This document shows, in pieces, positions 19,625-32,694 of a DNA stretch of 64,000 nt (positions within the stretch are counted from its first letter, which is position 1; each line of letters opens with the position of its first letter). The position numbers and the translations under genes were made by a program. This DNA is from Hetaerina americana (lineage: Eukaryota; Arthropoda; Insecta; Odonata; Calopterygidae): assembly GCA_022747635.1 (NCBI GenBank), contig JAKTNV010000019.1:9256501-9320500 (forward strand), given 5' to 3'. The notes under the pieces were generated by a model. That model was given only the letters and a program-made list of their open reading frames with translations. It had not been told where the DNA came from and did no database searches.

Positions 19625-21715
19625 AATTTTTAAACATATAGTATATATTATTCCGGACTCTTTTAAGGGAATACTTTTCGTAAAACAGGTGAGCGCTTCT
19701 ATATATGAGTGAGCTGGTTAAGAAAATGAAAAATTGAGTAATAACAGTATGTGCGCGTTATCTTTCATGCGAAAACGCCTCTTTATACCGTATATCCAAA
19801 GTACATCGCAAATTATTTTAGCATACCGGCTGCAGAATATGGCATCAGTGACTGCGCAATATCCGCATCATCAATTATTTTCTTCCGCGATAAGTGGCAT
19901 AAGTTGGTAAAACCACAGTGCTATCTTGAAACACCATTAACGCGCAATAATATTCCTAAGTCATTATATTAAAAGAAAAATTTCACCAATCATCAAAAGA
20001 GGAAAACCAAAATTCACATCACTCATGTTGTGTATCGAAAATATATTACCAAAGGATTCAGAATTTCACGGAGTTTTCACCTCAAATTTTTAATAATTTA
20101 CAAAATTAAAAAAAAAACACCGCAAGATGATTAATAACCTATGGAGATAATTTACTGAGGCAACCACTCAAGTCTTGTGATCATTGATTTTAACAAATCT
20201 TTATTACGGATGTTTGTTGTAATATGATAAGAAGATTCCGTCGAAAAATCCTTTCCGATCCTATTACTTTTGAAACCCATTTTTGAAAAACTTATTCCTA
20301 AAAAATGGAAAATATAAAATAGATACAATCATTGAAGCCGCAAAATAAGACAAATATCGACTGAGGTGACTTTATCGTCACACTTTTTACACCAAAATGC
20401 TTGAGTTAATGTTTCAAGGAGCACATTTATTTGTCCATTCGCTTCCAAGAAGTACTGGGTTTATTAACAAGAGAAACACTTGAGAGAACGAACTTTGATC
20501 CCTTTGAGGGCATTTCCTTTGAAGCTGAAACAAAGGAGCAAATACCAAAGCAACGAAACACAACTGTAGTGGCTAATTTCCTGCCATTATCTTTCGCGTT
20601 TAAAATAATAAGATATGTTCGGAAAATCGATAATTTGGACGCAAAAGCATTTGTTGAATGAACTTTAGATATTATAAGTCTCTCTCCAATGATTAAAGAA
20701 ATATTTATACCTTTTCACTGGATTTATGCTATTTTTCAGACTATTTTGAATTTTTCCAAACTATGGTATAACATGGAATGAGATAAGCGTAGATTTTGAA
20801 AGCATGGTTGTACTTAGAAGGAGATAAAAGGCGGGTACAACGGACAAACAGTATTACGAAGGAGAAGGAAATGGTGAGGGATGGATTTTGGGGAAATGTT
20901 GAAAAAGCCCGGCGATCGGATGAATAAGATGATGGGATAGCGGCAGGGAGTGGCTTAGGGCTTAAACAGCATGAATGGAAATAGATACTATATGGGGCTG
21001 ATGAATTATGTGTATAAATTCTAGAGTCATTCATGCAATTAGATAATGGGTTAGTCCCAGGGTCGAGTTTAGGGGGCGCTCTTAGCTGTCTACAGTGTTG
21101 CGAGATGAGGAGATATGGAAGGAATCAGTATAGAAAGCATAGGAATTTAACAGTTTTGCTAAACTCACATTTTTTGGTCTCTGAGTGCTAGGTAATTTTG
21201 GACTATTTATGGAAACCCAATGAAAAAAACACATCATGGAATTGATGCGGGAGGAGGGGCTTCGGTTCCATCCTCTTTCTTCCCCTTGATTAGCTACCAC
21301 TGCTTTAGAAGTCCTTGGTTCTTTAGGATAACCACAGAAATGTGTGAAGTTTCCTTGGTTCACTTAAAACATACCCATCATCTGTAGAATAACTATAAAA
21401 AAATCACGAAAAATTTATGACGCAATATCTTTTGCTTTTTAATTTCACATACCATGAAACTTATGAGAATATTGAGTAACGCTTCGTCGCACTGCGATAA
21501 GTTTTATCCCTGGAATCTCGAGGCTTATTTTAGTTTCCCATTGAGAGTTATCGCATGCCGTGTCCGGGGCGGCTAAAAACCTGGCTTATCTATTCTTTTG
21601 GTGGATATTGGAGCCACAGGAAACATAAATCTTCGTTATAGACCGTCCGATAGATCGCTTCACTCTTTCATTCCCCCTGTCTCTACTTTTCCAATACCTT
21701 TCTCGCTAACACTCC
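19625..21715. other. No recognised content
   Basis: AT-rich sequence. A 76-codon frame at 20431-20661 has an ordinary composition but no similarity I can name. Confidence 0.4.
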
Positions 21716-22215
21716 GAGGCGATCTTCCGAGACAACTTTCGCACGCGCGGGTTGGAAAAAATAACACGAGGGCCCCCAACCAACCCCCCGTTCTCCCTCA
21801 TGCCCGGTGCAGCAGCCGTGATATTTCCTGAGTTTTACTCGGAGTCGTTTTATAGCGTTATAGGCGTCCCCCCCCCCACCATGGTGGGGTACATCGGGCG
21901 ATCGATCGTTAGTTTTCTCGGACAGTTAAATTTAAAGTTATCGAGAACTCGACAGTGTTTTCGGTTAGCACCCCCCCCCCGCCCCCGTGTTCTCTCGGAG
22001 TGCTGCCTCCCTCCTCGGATCGCGAGCATGGCGAAGGGGGTGAGAGCGAAGGGTGGGGGATCGGGGGAAGGGTCAACGGCGCGGAGTGGTCCCCCACCCA
22101 CCACCGGGGGCCGCACGCCGAGGGGGCGCACGGGAGGGAAAGGGAGCTCAATCGAGGTCCGAGGGTGTTGCGTCGGGCCTCGGCGACTAAAAAGGGGAGG
22201 GGGCGATGGGAATAG
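21716..22215. other. GC-rich island
   Basis: A sharp rise in G+C, with CpG dinucleotides and poly-C/poly-G runs (21867-21876, 21971-21980). Overlapping frames run on both strands, as expected of stop-poor GC-rich DNA. None has a recognisable domain. It could be a promoter/first-exon region of an unseen host gene. Confidence 0.4.
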
Positions 22216-22619
22216 TGATAAGTTGATATAAAACACCACCACCACGAGTAATCTCCAAGAAGGGCTGTATCTTGGAATCCCTGCTCAAGTGAAAATCTGA
22301 TACAGCTAAATAAAAAAAAAAATATAGGAAGGCTTAAAAATACCCATGACACTGATCTCAATCATACTTGGCTACAGTTAAATTGTGTGATCGAATTTCC
22401 AAGTGATAATAAAAATTAAATTTTTTTCCGCTATTCTGTGGTACCACTCATAACCTTCTTCTCTTCACTCCCTACGTTGCCCTCATTTATTAAGATATAA
22501 TTAATTCACAACTGTCGCGATTGCCTCCTGCTTCATTCATAGAAAGTTATCCTTTAATGCAGACATAGGTTCAATCGGGCAGAATTAGAAAAACAGTATT
22601 AATAAACTAATTTTCAATG

Positions 22620-22775
22620 CAGTGGAACATTTTCAGAGTGTAAAAATCATTCGCCTTGACTGAAGGCGAATGATTTTTACACTCTGAAATTGTTTCATTG
22701 AAATATGCACATTAGCGGATGACTTCGTTAAAAGTTACTGTTGCGGCATCTCCCGCAGTTTCTTTGTAAGTTTCA
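22620..22775 (+). mobile_element. SINE-A body copy with inverted 5' duplication
   Basis: 22663-22775 repeats the SINE-A body seen at 17318-17430 but lacks the tRNA head. In its place is an inverted copy of the first bases of the body: 22626-22657 is the reverse complement of 22663-22694 with one mismatch and a 5-nt spacer (GACTG). Similarity extends a few more bases outward. Confidence 0.75.
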
Positions 22776-22797
22776 ATATGTACTACCGCGACCTATA

Positions 22798-22829
<32 letters not shown>

Positions 22830-23024
22830 CATTTATTTATTTATTCAGTATTAGTCCGAAAAGAGCACATTTTGGCCTTTACATCGAACTATTAACAACG
22901 ATAACAATGGTCACATTCACAAACACCCAAGCTCTAGGTAGAGGAAAACTCACCCAGGCGGGAATTGAACCCGCGACCCTTGGAATGGCAGACGAGGACG
23001 TTACCCCGCCACCGGGGTCGGCAA

Positions 23025-23026
<2 letters not shown>
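22830..23026 (-). mobile_element. tRNA-derived SINE (SINE-C)
   Basis: On the minus strand the element starts next to a (TA)n array with GGTGGCGGGGTAACGTCCTC, followed by the B-box-like GGGTTCAATTCCCGC. It ends in an AATAAATAAATAAA tail and a second TA-rich stretch. Head, body and tail together fit a tRNA-derived SINE. Confidence 0.65.

Positions 23027-23068
<42 letters not shown>
23027..23068. repeat. (TA)n microsatellite
   Basis: About 20 TA units directly bordering the SINE-C head and lying just outside the palindrome at 23102. Confidence 0.9.
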
Positions 23069-23070
<2 letters not shown>

Positions 23071-23101
23071 TTTCGTAGACGCAACACGGAAGTGCCGAAT
23101 A

Positions 23102-23345
23102 GTACAATACACAGTAACACACAATATAGAAACACAAAAAAAGAAGAACACTCACACGTATTTTCTTGATATTTCGACGGAAACAATCCGTCTTCATCTG
23201 AAGATATAGAAGTAATGACAGTCAGTCAGTCATTACTTCTATATCTTCAGATGAAGACGGATTGTTTCCGTCGAAATATAAAGAAAATACGTGTGAGTGT
23301 TCTTCTTTTTTTGTGTTTCTATATTGTGTGTTACTGTGTATTGTA

Positions 23346-23346
<1 letters not shown>
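23102..23346. repeat. Palindrome of two PLE-like ends, 2 x 118 bp
   Basis: 23102-23219 and 23229-23346 are reverse complements, with few mismatches seen and a 9-nt spacer. Each arm contains CAGATGA, a GACGGA/TCCGTC hairpin and then GAAA. This is the order of hammerhead boxes with one deviation (CAGATGA instead of CTGATGA). TGTGAGTGTTCTTC and TTGTGTTTCTATATTGTG follow. Similar sequence is at 43715-43780 and 51944-52040. It is probably a PLE terminal sequence duplicated tail to tail. (TA)n arrays lie about 33 bp outside its left arm and directly after its right arm. Confidence 0.75.
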
Positions 23347-23425
<79 letters not shown>

Positions 23426-23475
23426 GAGTGTATATATATATATATGTATATATGTATATATATATGGTACATACA
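23347..23475. repeat. (TA)n / (CA)n compound microsatellite
   Basis: A long TA array, then a short ACACAC run (about 23405-23425), then interrupted TA repeats. Confidence 0.9.
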
Positions 23476-23509
23476 TATATATATATATATCAGTATCTTC
23501 AATAAAATA

Positions 23510-24760
23510 ATGGATAATAAAACAAATGCTTAATAAGGCAATGATCAGTTTGGGTTTAGGAGGGGGAGTGGCATGCGCGATGCCACTGCAGCTATGAGAT
23601 CATTATTCAAGAGCAATAGAGAACGCAACCAGGAGGTATTTGCCTGTTTCGTAGATTTCGAAAAAGCGTTTGATAGAGTGAATTGGGAAAAACTAATGAG
23701 TATATTGCAGAAAATAGGAACAGATTGGAGGGACAGGAGGCTAATATGCAATCTGTACATGTCCCACACTGCTCAGGTGCGAGTGGAGAGTTGAGATGGG
23801 CAGTGTTAGGAAGAGGTGCAAGGCAGGGTTGTCCATTATCACCGTTGCTGTTCAAAATGTATGTGGAGGAAATAGTTAAAGAGGCATGAGAAGAACTGGA
23901 GGTAGGAATGAAAGTGAGCAGGAAATCCGTAAAATCAGTTAGGTTTGCTGATGACCAAGCTCTAGTTTCGTAGTCAACCAAGAGTTGCTGAGGGAATTGA
24001 AAATTTAGTGCGATATAAATGGGATGAGAGTAAATATAAATAAATCAAAGGTTATGCTATTTTCTAGAAAGAAAAAGGCTAAGCTAAACATTAAAATAGG
24101 AGGCTAAAAACTAGAGCAGGTAGAACAGTTTACGTATTTTGGAAGTGTTGGACCAACACGGTCAAAGAAGTAGGGACGTAAGGAGAAGAATTGCGCTAGG
24201 CAAAGAGGCTTTCACAATAAGGAGGGAGTTGATGATAGGGACTTTGAGTAAGGATATTAAGAAAAAACTCGTAAAAACCTTGATATGGAGCCTAGCCTTG
24301 TACGGCGCGGAAACTTGGTCATTGAAGCAGGAAGATATACGTAGACTGTAGGCTTTTGAAATGTTGGTGAGAGAAGAATGGGGAAGGTGAAATGGACCGA
24401 AAGGAAAACCAATGAGGAAGTACTTGGTATGGTGGGCGAAGAGAGGGGTTTTGTTGGAAGAAAACATGAGGCAGGACAAATGAATGAAAAGCATTTTATA
24501 CGGCAGTGGGATGTTGAAGACTGTAATAGAGGGGAGAGTGTTAGGCAAACGAGGATAGGGAAGGAAAAGGATATGGACGTATGTTGGACTGAAGGTAGGA
24601 ATGGATTGTTGGAATGAAGGGAGGAAGGAAGTACATGGAGATGAAGAGGGGTTTATTTTGGAATAGGATATTGGGTTGTTTTGTGTAGATAAACAAAATA
24701 TTTATTTGGTACTTGTGTCCATGCAAAACCTACCTTAACTTTTAGGTCACCTAAAAATAA
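23510..24760 (+). pseudogene. LINE-A reverse transcriptase, 5'-truncated
   Basis: The segment reads [32 protein letters not shown] (motif A), RQGCPLSPLLFKMYVEE (motif B), RFADDQAL (motif C) and then YGAETWSLKQED near the C-terminus. It spans several frames with internal stops and frameshifts. It is collinear with the better copy at 50123-51300, including the 3' UTR phrase TTGTGTCCAT...ACCTACC. A (TA)n-rich stretch precedes its 5' end. I cannot assign the clade firmly (RTE- or CR1-like). Confidence 0.8.
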
Positions 24761-27700
24761 TACTGTGTTTGTGTATATCTATACATAAATTAATCAGTGT
24801 ACACGAAGTAATAAAATGAAAGATTTTGAAAGCCAAATTTTTAAGTGATTATGAATAATGCGTTCCCTAGTCGAAAAAAATTATCTTAGAAAATAATAAA
24901 ATACTCTTACTGATTTTGATACAAATTATGAATTTAAATACCATAATTATTAATTTTTATTTGTATGTAGGATGAGTCTTTCGCTGTTGAAACATTGAAT
25001 ACATTAATAACAATAATGATTTAAATGTTAAAAAAGAAAAGGGAACCCTATAATTAATATAAATATCATCAATCCATTGAAAATTCCATGGAATATATTC
25101 TTCGGAAATGCGACGTTCCACTGCAAACATGGATCTTCAAATGGAGGTTCAGTCGCCAGTGACAGCAGGAAGATGGACTCTTCTTTTTTCGGCGGGAATA
25201 GACAAATGCTCATTCCCTTGCATGTTCACCCGCTCCCTTCCCCGTGGGTGAATGGAGGCGTTTCCAGGGGGGAAGGGAGCTGCGTCGCTGGGGGTGGATG
25301 GGAGCGACGCGGTGCAAGGGACCCAGGCCCTCTCAACTTTTCACACGTCTCCTCGACACACATGGAGGACGATGCACCCACGCCGCCAGATACGCCACGA
25401 CCTCTCGGAAACGAAAGCTTGCAGCTCCAGCATGCCACAGAGACATAACCGTTTCACACACGCACAACAGCTCCCAGCTAGATCGGTACCTTTTTTCCCC
25501 CAAGGATGCGCCTCTTTTTGTTCTCACTCATCTCACAATCCACCGCACTTAATAAATGCTCCGCGCAAACGCGCCCTCGCTCTCTCTCATCTTTATACTT
25601 TCTCCTTTTTCTTTCTACCTTCGCTGTGGTCATCAACCATGCGAGGTAATAATTCCTCATATTCCCTGTTTGAATAATTTCATCAATAACGACCTATCTT
25701 CACCAACTCTTCGAAATATATCTTAAATTCTACTAAATTTGAAGAGTCGATCGCAAAATGTTCCTGGTTTCAAGCGGATCAAATAGTCGTTAATAATCCC
25801 AGTTTTATCACTGTGTATGATTTTCTTACACTCGTAGCGAATTACTTTGATTATTATGTTTCTTAAGTTACAGGTATAATGTGCTCTCTTTTGATCTCTG
25901 TCCTATGTCATGGTGAATAATTTCGTCTCAGCGTTGGAGGCTTTCTAGGATGCGTTGATCTGCCAGACTTCCTTTATTCCATCAACTATGGATGTTCTAG
26001 TGCTCTCCTCTTCATTTACAGATACATAAAATACATTTTATAAAGATTTCCATTGCTCCTTCCAAATCGGATCACTCTTATCTGATGGATGTCGTTTTCC
26101 ATGTCCTGGTGCAATGAGACTATGCAAAAAATTTGGTATGCATTTTGTAATATATTTTATAAGCTATGTGAAAATGAGTTTAACGCATGCTCTGCTTGAC
26201 ATTTATTCGATGTCAGAAATGTTTTGATTTTTAACTGAATTTTGGGAACGATCTCATTTAAGGGCATTCGACAGTACTGAATTTGAGATAACACGTTATC
26301 ATAAAATGTAACGCATAAAACCATGTGAGATGAGTACCTGCTGTATACATTGAATGCCTCAACTGTTAGGTAATCATACAATCCACCTTCCTGGGCTCTT
26401 AAAAGACTTATATTTCTGAGTCCTGTAACAAAGAGACAAGATGCAGAAAAGTGAAAACCACAGCGACTGTAACGTTTTTACTTTTACTCGAATTTCTGTC
26501 AAAGATTCCCAAATTGCAGCAATTCCTACACGATTATATTCTTACGTTATGCGGTGTAATTGGGCTAAGGTCACCTGTGCTTAACATTGAATTAGCCTTG
26601 TGGCTGTTGCAGTGATAATATGTTATCATTCATCTCATGCGACCAGATTACTAAAATGTTTTCCTGCTTGTGAATATTCTTAATATTTGATCCTCAACTT
26701 GAAATTTCTTTCGAGGTCACTTCCGGTTTATGATAAAATATATTATTTCTTGCGTGGTATTAATGATTTAGGGGAAGAATCGCGTATACGGAAACAAGTG
26801 TGGAAAATTTGTGAATGCGACCCAACTAATGTTACTGTTCAACCGTTTTTCGCATTTTTTATTAAAGCAGACGGTCTTCATTAATATCTATTATTACAGA
26901 ACCGAAGGGCTTGAGCAAGCCACGCCGAATCCTGGACGCAGACCTCATTTGCAAGAGGGTATAGTAGCGCCTTGCCTTTGTAGCACAATAAGCAGGGGAA
27001 TGTGTTGGGCCAACGCTTCTAAATGTAGTCAAGGCAAAAATAATGCCATTGACCGTAGGGTTAAAAGGTTTAAGCATCGAATGCGGAGAGGATCTGAAGA
27101 GCTGGAAATTTTAATTACAGCGGGGCAATATCGACGTGATCATTAGCCAAACTGCAATTTTTTTATGCTTTGGATTCTACCCTCAGCCTTCTGAGTTTAT
27201 ATTGCATTGGCCAACATATTTCCGAGAAAGGGTAGTAGTTTCGAAGAGGTTCACGCTTGAAGCTCATTTGTTTCACTTGTTTCCAGCTCCAACCTGCGAA
27301 TATGCCGCGCTCTATTATGGCGAGGGGACTAAATGAGCTCATCCGCACGTGTATGGCTATTACACGAGCTCTTTGGCGACTAGAAGAAAATACCCCAACC
27401 GTACACATAGCGTTTAACGAGCAGCCATCCCCGTGGCCCGTGAAGGGATGCTAACTAACTGCATTGCATACTCGTACAGCCTCACTCCCCTCAGTTGGCA
27501 ACATTATCCCGTTTGCGGGGAATCATATTCCCCAGAGAAATTGCATCCTCTGTCCAGTTCAGATGTCACCTTCACGTAGCATGGGCGCGGAAATCACTCA
27601 TAGAGGTAGGTATGCTAATGCGATGGCAGGCAAAGGGTCGGCCGGCCGACCCTCCCGCCCACAAACACAGACGCTCGCGGCCTTGACACGCGGGAGCACG

Positions 27701-28695
27701 CACATTCGGGGGGGGGTTCTTATTATTTGGAGCTGGGGGTCATTGGAAATTTCAGGGCGAGGGTGGTTCGAGAGGGGGGAGCTGAGAAAGGTGAGGAGGC
27801 AGCAGCAGGGAGGAGGGATTCCACCTCAGCCACGCAGAAAGTATGACCGAATTACAGCGCCCTTGGCCTTCGAGAGACACCTCTCACCGACGCAGGCGGA
27901 GCTTATATTGATCTGCCTTCATATCCGTCGCTAGAGGGCCTGTCAAATGTGTTAAAATAAGTAAACATCTACATTTTTTATTTTAAAGCATACAAAAGAG
28001 GTATTTATGTGCATGTAGATAAGAAAGGAAGAATAGTATTTGCATTCAAGGGTTTTCAGCGAGCATGAAATTGAAATACGAGCGAGCAAAAATTAATATG
28101 CTTGGAATATACTGATCCGCAGAGTACTTATAAGTAATTTATCCTTTAATTTTTCAAGTATTAGATATTTCTCTGAATTGTATTGATAAAAGAAGATTAA
28201 AAGGTAGCTACATGTTTCAATAACTATGTAAACATTTTGATTAAAATAGATTATTGTATATTACATATTAAAAAGGATTTCAAAAGTTACATTAGATTTC
28301 ATCTAGTTAAAGGTATTTGTCAGATGATCCATGAGAACTATTTGCTACATGTAATATCGAGAACTTCCTCTTTCTTTGCTCTATAATAATTTTTCCATCC
28401 CTCCGATGGTAATTTCTGTCTGCCCTCATGCATCAGGATGATTCCACGTTGAAAAACATTGTGGAAGGCCAAGTGAAACCACATCGATTATACAATGCTA
28501 TATTTTATTAAGAAAAGACTATTTAGATAAAGTAGACTATTATTTAAGAATGCCGACTTAGGCTCCACGACGGACACAACTATGAGAATGAGTCCTGGAA
28601 ACTGCTGTGAAACTACTGAAAACTACTGTGGCTAAGCAAGGCTTCGCGATCGACATGACGAAATCCTTGCGAAGTGAAATAGACGGCAGAAGAAA
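24761..28695. other. No recognised genes; two GC-rich patches
   Basis: GC-richer patches at about 25200-25560 and 27580-27910 have long stop-poor frames in several overlapping registers and on both strands, which argues against real coding. 27710-27718 is a run of nine G. The remainder is AT-rich. No splice-linked exon series or TE motif could be supported. Confidence 0.4.
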
Positions 28696-28699
28696 AAAT

Positions 28700-29225
28700 G
28701 CAAAAAAGAAAACCAAACCATTAATAATGGGGACATGGAATTTTTAGGACGATGTTGAGAGCAGGAAAATTAGAAAGTATAAAGCGAGAGAGGAAATACA
28801 CCATAGATATTTTAGGGCTGTTCCAGGTAAGATGGAATAGATAGTGCAGTAATATAGAGCGGAGGTGTGAGAGACAACGAGGAATGGAACTATTATTAAA
28901 TAAAGAGGTGGGAATAAGCGTAGTAACTATAGAGCAGAGAATGAAAATTATTAGTAGATGTAAAAGCAAATCTCTAATAGGGGAGGATGAATTGACAATT
29001 TGTTCATCGTGGGATTAAAGAGGACATCGTGGAGAGGTGAAACGTCTGACGAAATTATTGCTGACATTAGTGATAGGAGAATAAATCTATTAGAGATTTG
29101 TTAATATATCAATATGCAGCCAATAGGACGAATACTGTGAGTGCTTAAATATAAATACGCAAAAACATGGATTTCCAATGCCTCTCGTCTTGTTTAACTT
29201 ACGCGCCAAATGGAATACGGGTTTC
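28700..29225 (+). pseudogene. Old LINE-A relic: endonuclease start and RT trace
   Basis: The sequence near 28720-28840 reads GTWNF, then (with frame shifts) LRAGKLESIKRE and YTIDILGL. This parallels RNVRTMMRAGKL and SIDILGLCEVRW in the endonuclease copy at 44560-45550. A short trace of RT motif B (PLVLFNLRAKW) occurs near 29180-29220. The copy is heavily mutated and internally deleted. Confidence 0.5.
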
Positions 29226-30955
29226 ATGGCGAGAATTCGGTGTAAATACGAATATTAATCATTACGACCCCACAATTCATATGAGAACATTGCCTGAGAA
29301 ATCACAGGTAACCTGGGGAAATGAACTGGCCGCCATACCCTGAGGGTTGATTTCACATTTCTTTGAGCGTAGAATGGGGTAAGATCCAGCATACCTACTT
29401 CATGGCCGATTGCTGTGTGGATGATAAAATACGAAAAATTATTGGCCGGTAAAAATATTCATGATTCCAACGACGATTCACGCTTGAAACCAAACCAAAG
29501 CTAAGCACATAAAGTATTGCAACTGTAAAATTTTAATTTACCATTTCTTTTCAGGATTAGTTCGTGTCCGCTTACATCTACATACGTATATCTCTCAAGC
29601 TTAGCGTCTCCTCACATCTCATACCATACTTTCCCATGATGCTTGTTACGTTGTAGATATAGGTACGAAACGAAGTATGACGGTCAAATTCAAAAATTAC
29701 AACTTTTAAAATCTACCGAAGGGATTGCAGTACCTGTAAAGCATATTATAGGATTAATTTGCTAAATATAGTATGGAGCTTTATCACGAGACAACAAGTT
29801 GGTAAGATTCCCAAGAATTATGTAATATAACATAAAATTTCATGCTTCGTATTGAAACAGAACCAATCGAAACTTTTTGAATAATTTATTGATTAATGTG
29901 AAGTGAATAAGAGGGGAAAAAATCACAGAGCAAATAGGAAATGCAGCGGTAATTTCCCACATGCAGAAGAGGAGGAAAATAATGATGGGTGCTCTATGCT
30001 TAAAAACATGAACAAAAAATTATTAAATTGAAATACATGTTACGTTAGCTGACTTCAAAACTGTTCTTTAAGGACGCGAGATGGAGAGTATTGAAGAGTA
30101 AGGGATGTGGCCTTGGCGATGAATGGGGGAAATGGAATAATGGAGGCGAAGACAAGCAAGCAGGTGGGAAGAGAGAGCAAGTTGTTTACTGAGGAAAGCT
30201 GAATGATTGGACGACAGTGGTGATTAGAGAAATTGGGATATTGAAGCTTATGTAACGGGAGCGGAACATATTACGGGAGGCGAGAGGGAATGTGGAAGAA
30301 GAGGAGGGAGGAAGAGAATGAGAGGAACCTCTCTCGGCCAGATTAAGGGGAAAGAAGAAATCATGATCTGCAGAAGATAATGATTTATGACAAATCTTAA
30401 TAATAGGTAATCATAAAGTGCTTTAAAAGTTTACAAAAATTATATAGCCATTCTCGAATCAGTAGACTATGCATACTGATGGCAATGACGCTGAAGGATT
30501 TTAACTACAATAAACACGAAGTCCATATTTGTATTGTTTATAATTTACAATGAGTAACTTGTAAAAATTTTCTGTTTCTTGTTTTTTTTTCAAAGAAATG
30601 ATCTTGAGAGAAAATTTCCGTGAATAATTAAGAGAGAAAGATATAGGAAAAAATAAGTATTTCCGGAGGCTAGGAGGCCAGGGAATGTAAGTCTAGGATG
30701 TTCCATGCACCGAAATTTAAATAATGCATGTGCTCGTTTTTGTAAATATTTAATTACGTCAATACAAATTAATAGGCCTATTCAGAGATGGCCTTACTGC
30801 GCACATACTGAGTTAAATTTTAAAATTGAAATCCTCGCATCTCGATTCCAGAAATTGAGCACCCCGTTAATTCTGGACAATGCTGCCGATTTCAATGACG
30901 TGCCAGGAGAATATTATTAGCGGGATATTCACAAGCCGAAGGACTTGCGAACCGC
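29226..30955. other. No clear genes; possible further TE traces
   Basis: About 29310-29370 vaguely recalls the SINE-B body (GGAAATGAACTGGC). About 30060-30360 is purine-rich and could be a decayed LINE 3' end. Neither is secure. Confidence 0.3.
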
Positions 30956-31745
30956 AAAGGCTTGCATAGTAGTAGGAAGTGAGCAACGGAAAGCTGGCGT
31001 CCCCCTCTCCCCCCCCCCCCCCGCGAAAGGAGAGACTTGCGGTATAAGGGACTCGGCGCTGCGTACGCCACCGGTGGACGCAGCACTCGCTCCGCATTGA
31101 CCCACACCACGGTGGGGAGGGAGGGTGGAGGGGCGGGGGGGATGGAGGGGTCCAAGCGCCACCTCGCTCGCCATGCCTACCTGCATCGCATCGCCCAGAG
31201 GAAACGTCCTAAATCCCACGCTCTTGCGTGGTCACCGACGGGTGCACAGGAGGGGGAGGGGGGTGAAAAGGTCGCAAATGGGATTCGAACTGGCTCCCGT
31301 CAACCTCTCAACAATGCTCTCTCTCTCCCGCACGACGAGTCGCTAGGCAGCGACCAATGAGAGCCAAATCCGTAATGTATATGTCAATGTGTGCGGTATG
31401 GGGTGGGGTGGGGTGTGTGGGGGGAGTGGAGGGGGGCGAGAAAGAGACGAGCGGGGAAGGGGCAGGGGCGGGAAGCACCCACCCCTAGCCGCCCCTTGGG
31501 GAGCGTCGATGGGAAGAGGGCACTCTCGGAGCCATAATTTCAGAGCTGTCACATTCCCTTATGGAAAGCCAAGTTCCTGGCCGCCCCTGGAAGGGACGGT
31601 GTGGCAGGGTGCGCATTTGTTCGTGCAGCGTGTCAGCTTCCTTTCGTGGCCTCACCTCCACGGCCCTCTCGGAGCGAACCGCTCACCAAGCCGATTCCTC
31701 AATCCGCGGAATACATTCCTTTATTTTGTCACCTCGCTGACTGTT
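30956..31745. other. GC/G-rich island with G-quadruplex-prone repeats
   Basis: Contains a C-run (31009-31022), purine-rich blocks and, at 31400-31436, GGGGTGGGGTGGGGTGTGTG followed by GGGGG and further G-runs, a strong G4 pattern. Frames of about 100 codons occur on both strands without recognisable domains. Confidence 0.45.
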
Positions 31746-32300
31746 TCCCATTTTTAAAAACTAATTACATCTTTTACTAGGAACTATTATACAAGTATTA
31801 ACTTTGTATTTACCCATTTATTCAATAAAATTGTGAATCGAGCAAGACTGAGTACCATTTGAGTAACTTAGACAACATTGACAGAATCTCTGAACATATC
31901 ACAAAAATGTTTACTTATACAGCTGCATATTTAAGTTTTATTGTAAGAAGTTGTTCTTGTTTGAAGATAATTGAGCTTTGATGCACCAATTATAAGCATA
32001 TCTCTTTCTGAAGGAATGTTAATAACATTGCTCTTTTCGAATTATTGGGTTTAGGTTCATTATTTAAGTAGTTTTAATAAGACTGAAATTAGTTTACTTA
32101 AACAGCTATTTCTGCGGATATTACTCGTTCAGGAAAAATTACCTCTTTTCTTTACGATAAGGGATAATGTATTTTAAATGTACTGAAAAACTAATTTGTA
32201 CTTAAACCCTGGTCAGCAATTCTAAAATTGACTTTTAGCTGCTTAGTACTTCATGCACTTATCATCTCCAGATCGTTAGCCCTCAAATGTAAGTCTTATC
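31746..32300. other. AT-rich stretch, nothing recognised
   Basis: No repeat, coding or RNA signal supported. Confidence 0.45.
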
Positions 32301-32389
32301 TGTGATGGCGGCCACGGCAGATGAGTGGACAACGAAACGTCCTGGACCGCTAGTTCGAATCACGAACTTTAGACGGACTTTTCTTAGTA

Positions 32390-32694
32390 GTAGTAGTTTT
32401 GATGGGAGGCGACCGACAGCTAAGGTCATTTGCGCCATAGGGGAAGGACAGGAAAGGATGAAGGGTGGAGAGAAACCCGGCGTCGGCATTAGCCTACTCT
32501 TTACGAAAGGCGCCAAGGGGTCCGCGGCTTAACGTCCCATCCGACGGACGGCGTACTCACTCAAAGTGCCCTCCACAAAGCACCTCAAGTAGGGATCGAG
32601 ATACCTCTGAAAAATATTCAACACCGCCGGGATTTGAACCCACGCCCTCAGGGTGGGAAGCCAGTACGTTAGCCCCCGCACCATCTCGATCCCC
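32390..32694 (-). mobile_element. SINE-D copy 1 with target duplication
   Basis: A tRNA-derived SINE on the minus strand. The head lies at the right end, with B-box-like GGGTTCAAATCCCGG (minus strand, about 32628-32642). The tail at the left end is (ACT)n on the minus strand, seen as AGTAGTAGT on the plus strand. It is flanked by a 12-bp direct repeat, CTTTTCTTAGTA, at 32378-32389 and 32695-32706. A second tRNA-like segment with CTAGTTCGAATCACG lies just to the left (about 32302-32365, plus strand). Confidence 0.82.

Noticed and set aside
20431..20661. A 76-codon frame of ordinary composition
   Set aside because: No similarity recognised, no supporting splice or promoter signals, and the length is within chance for this amount of DNA.
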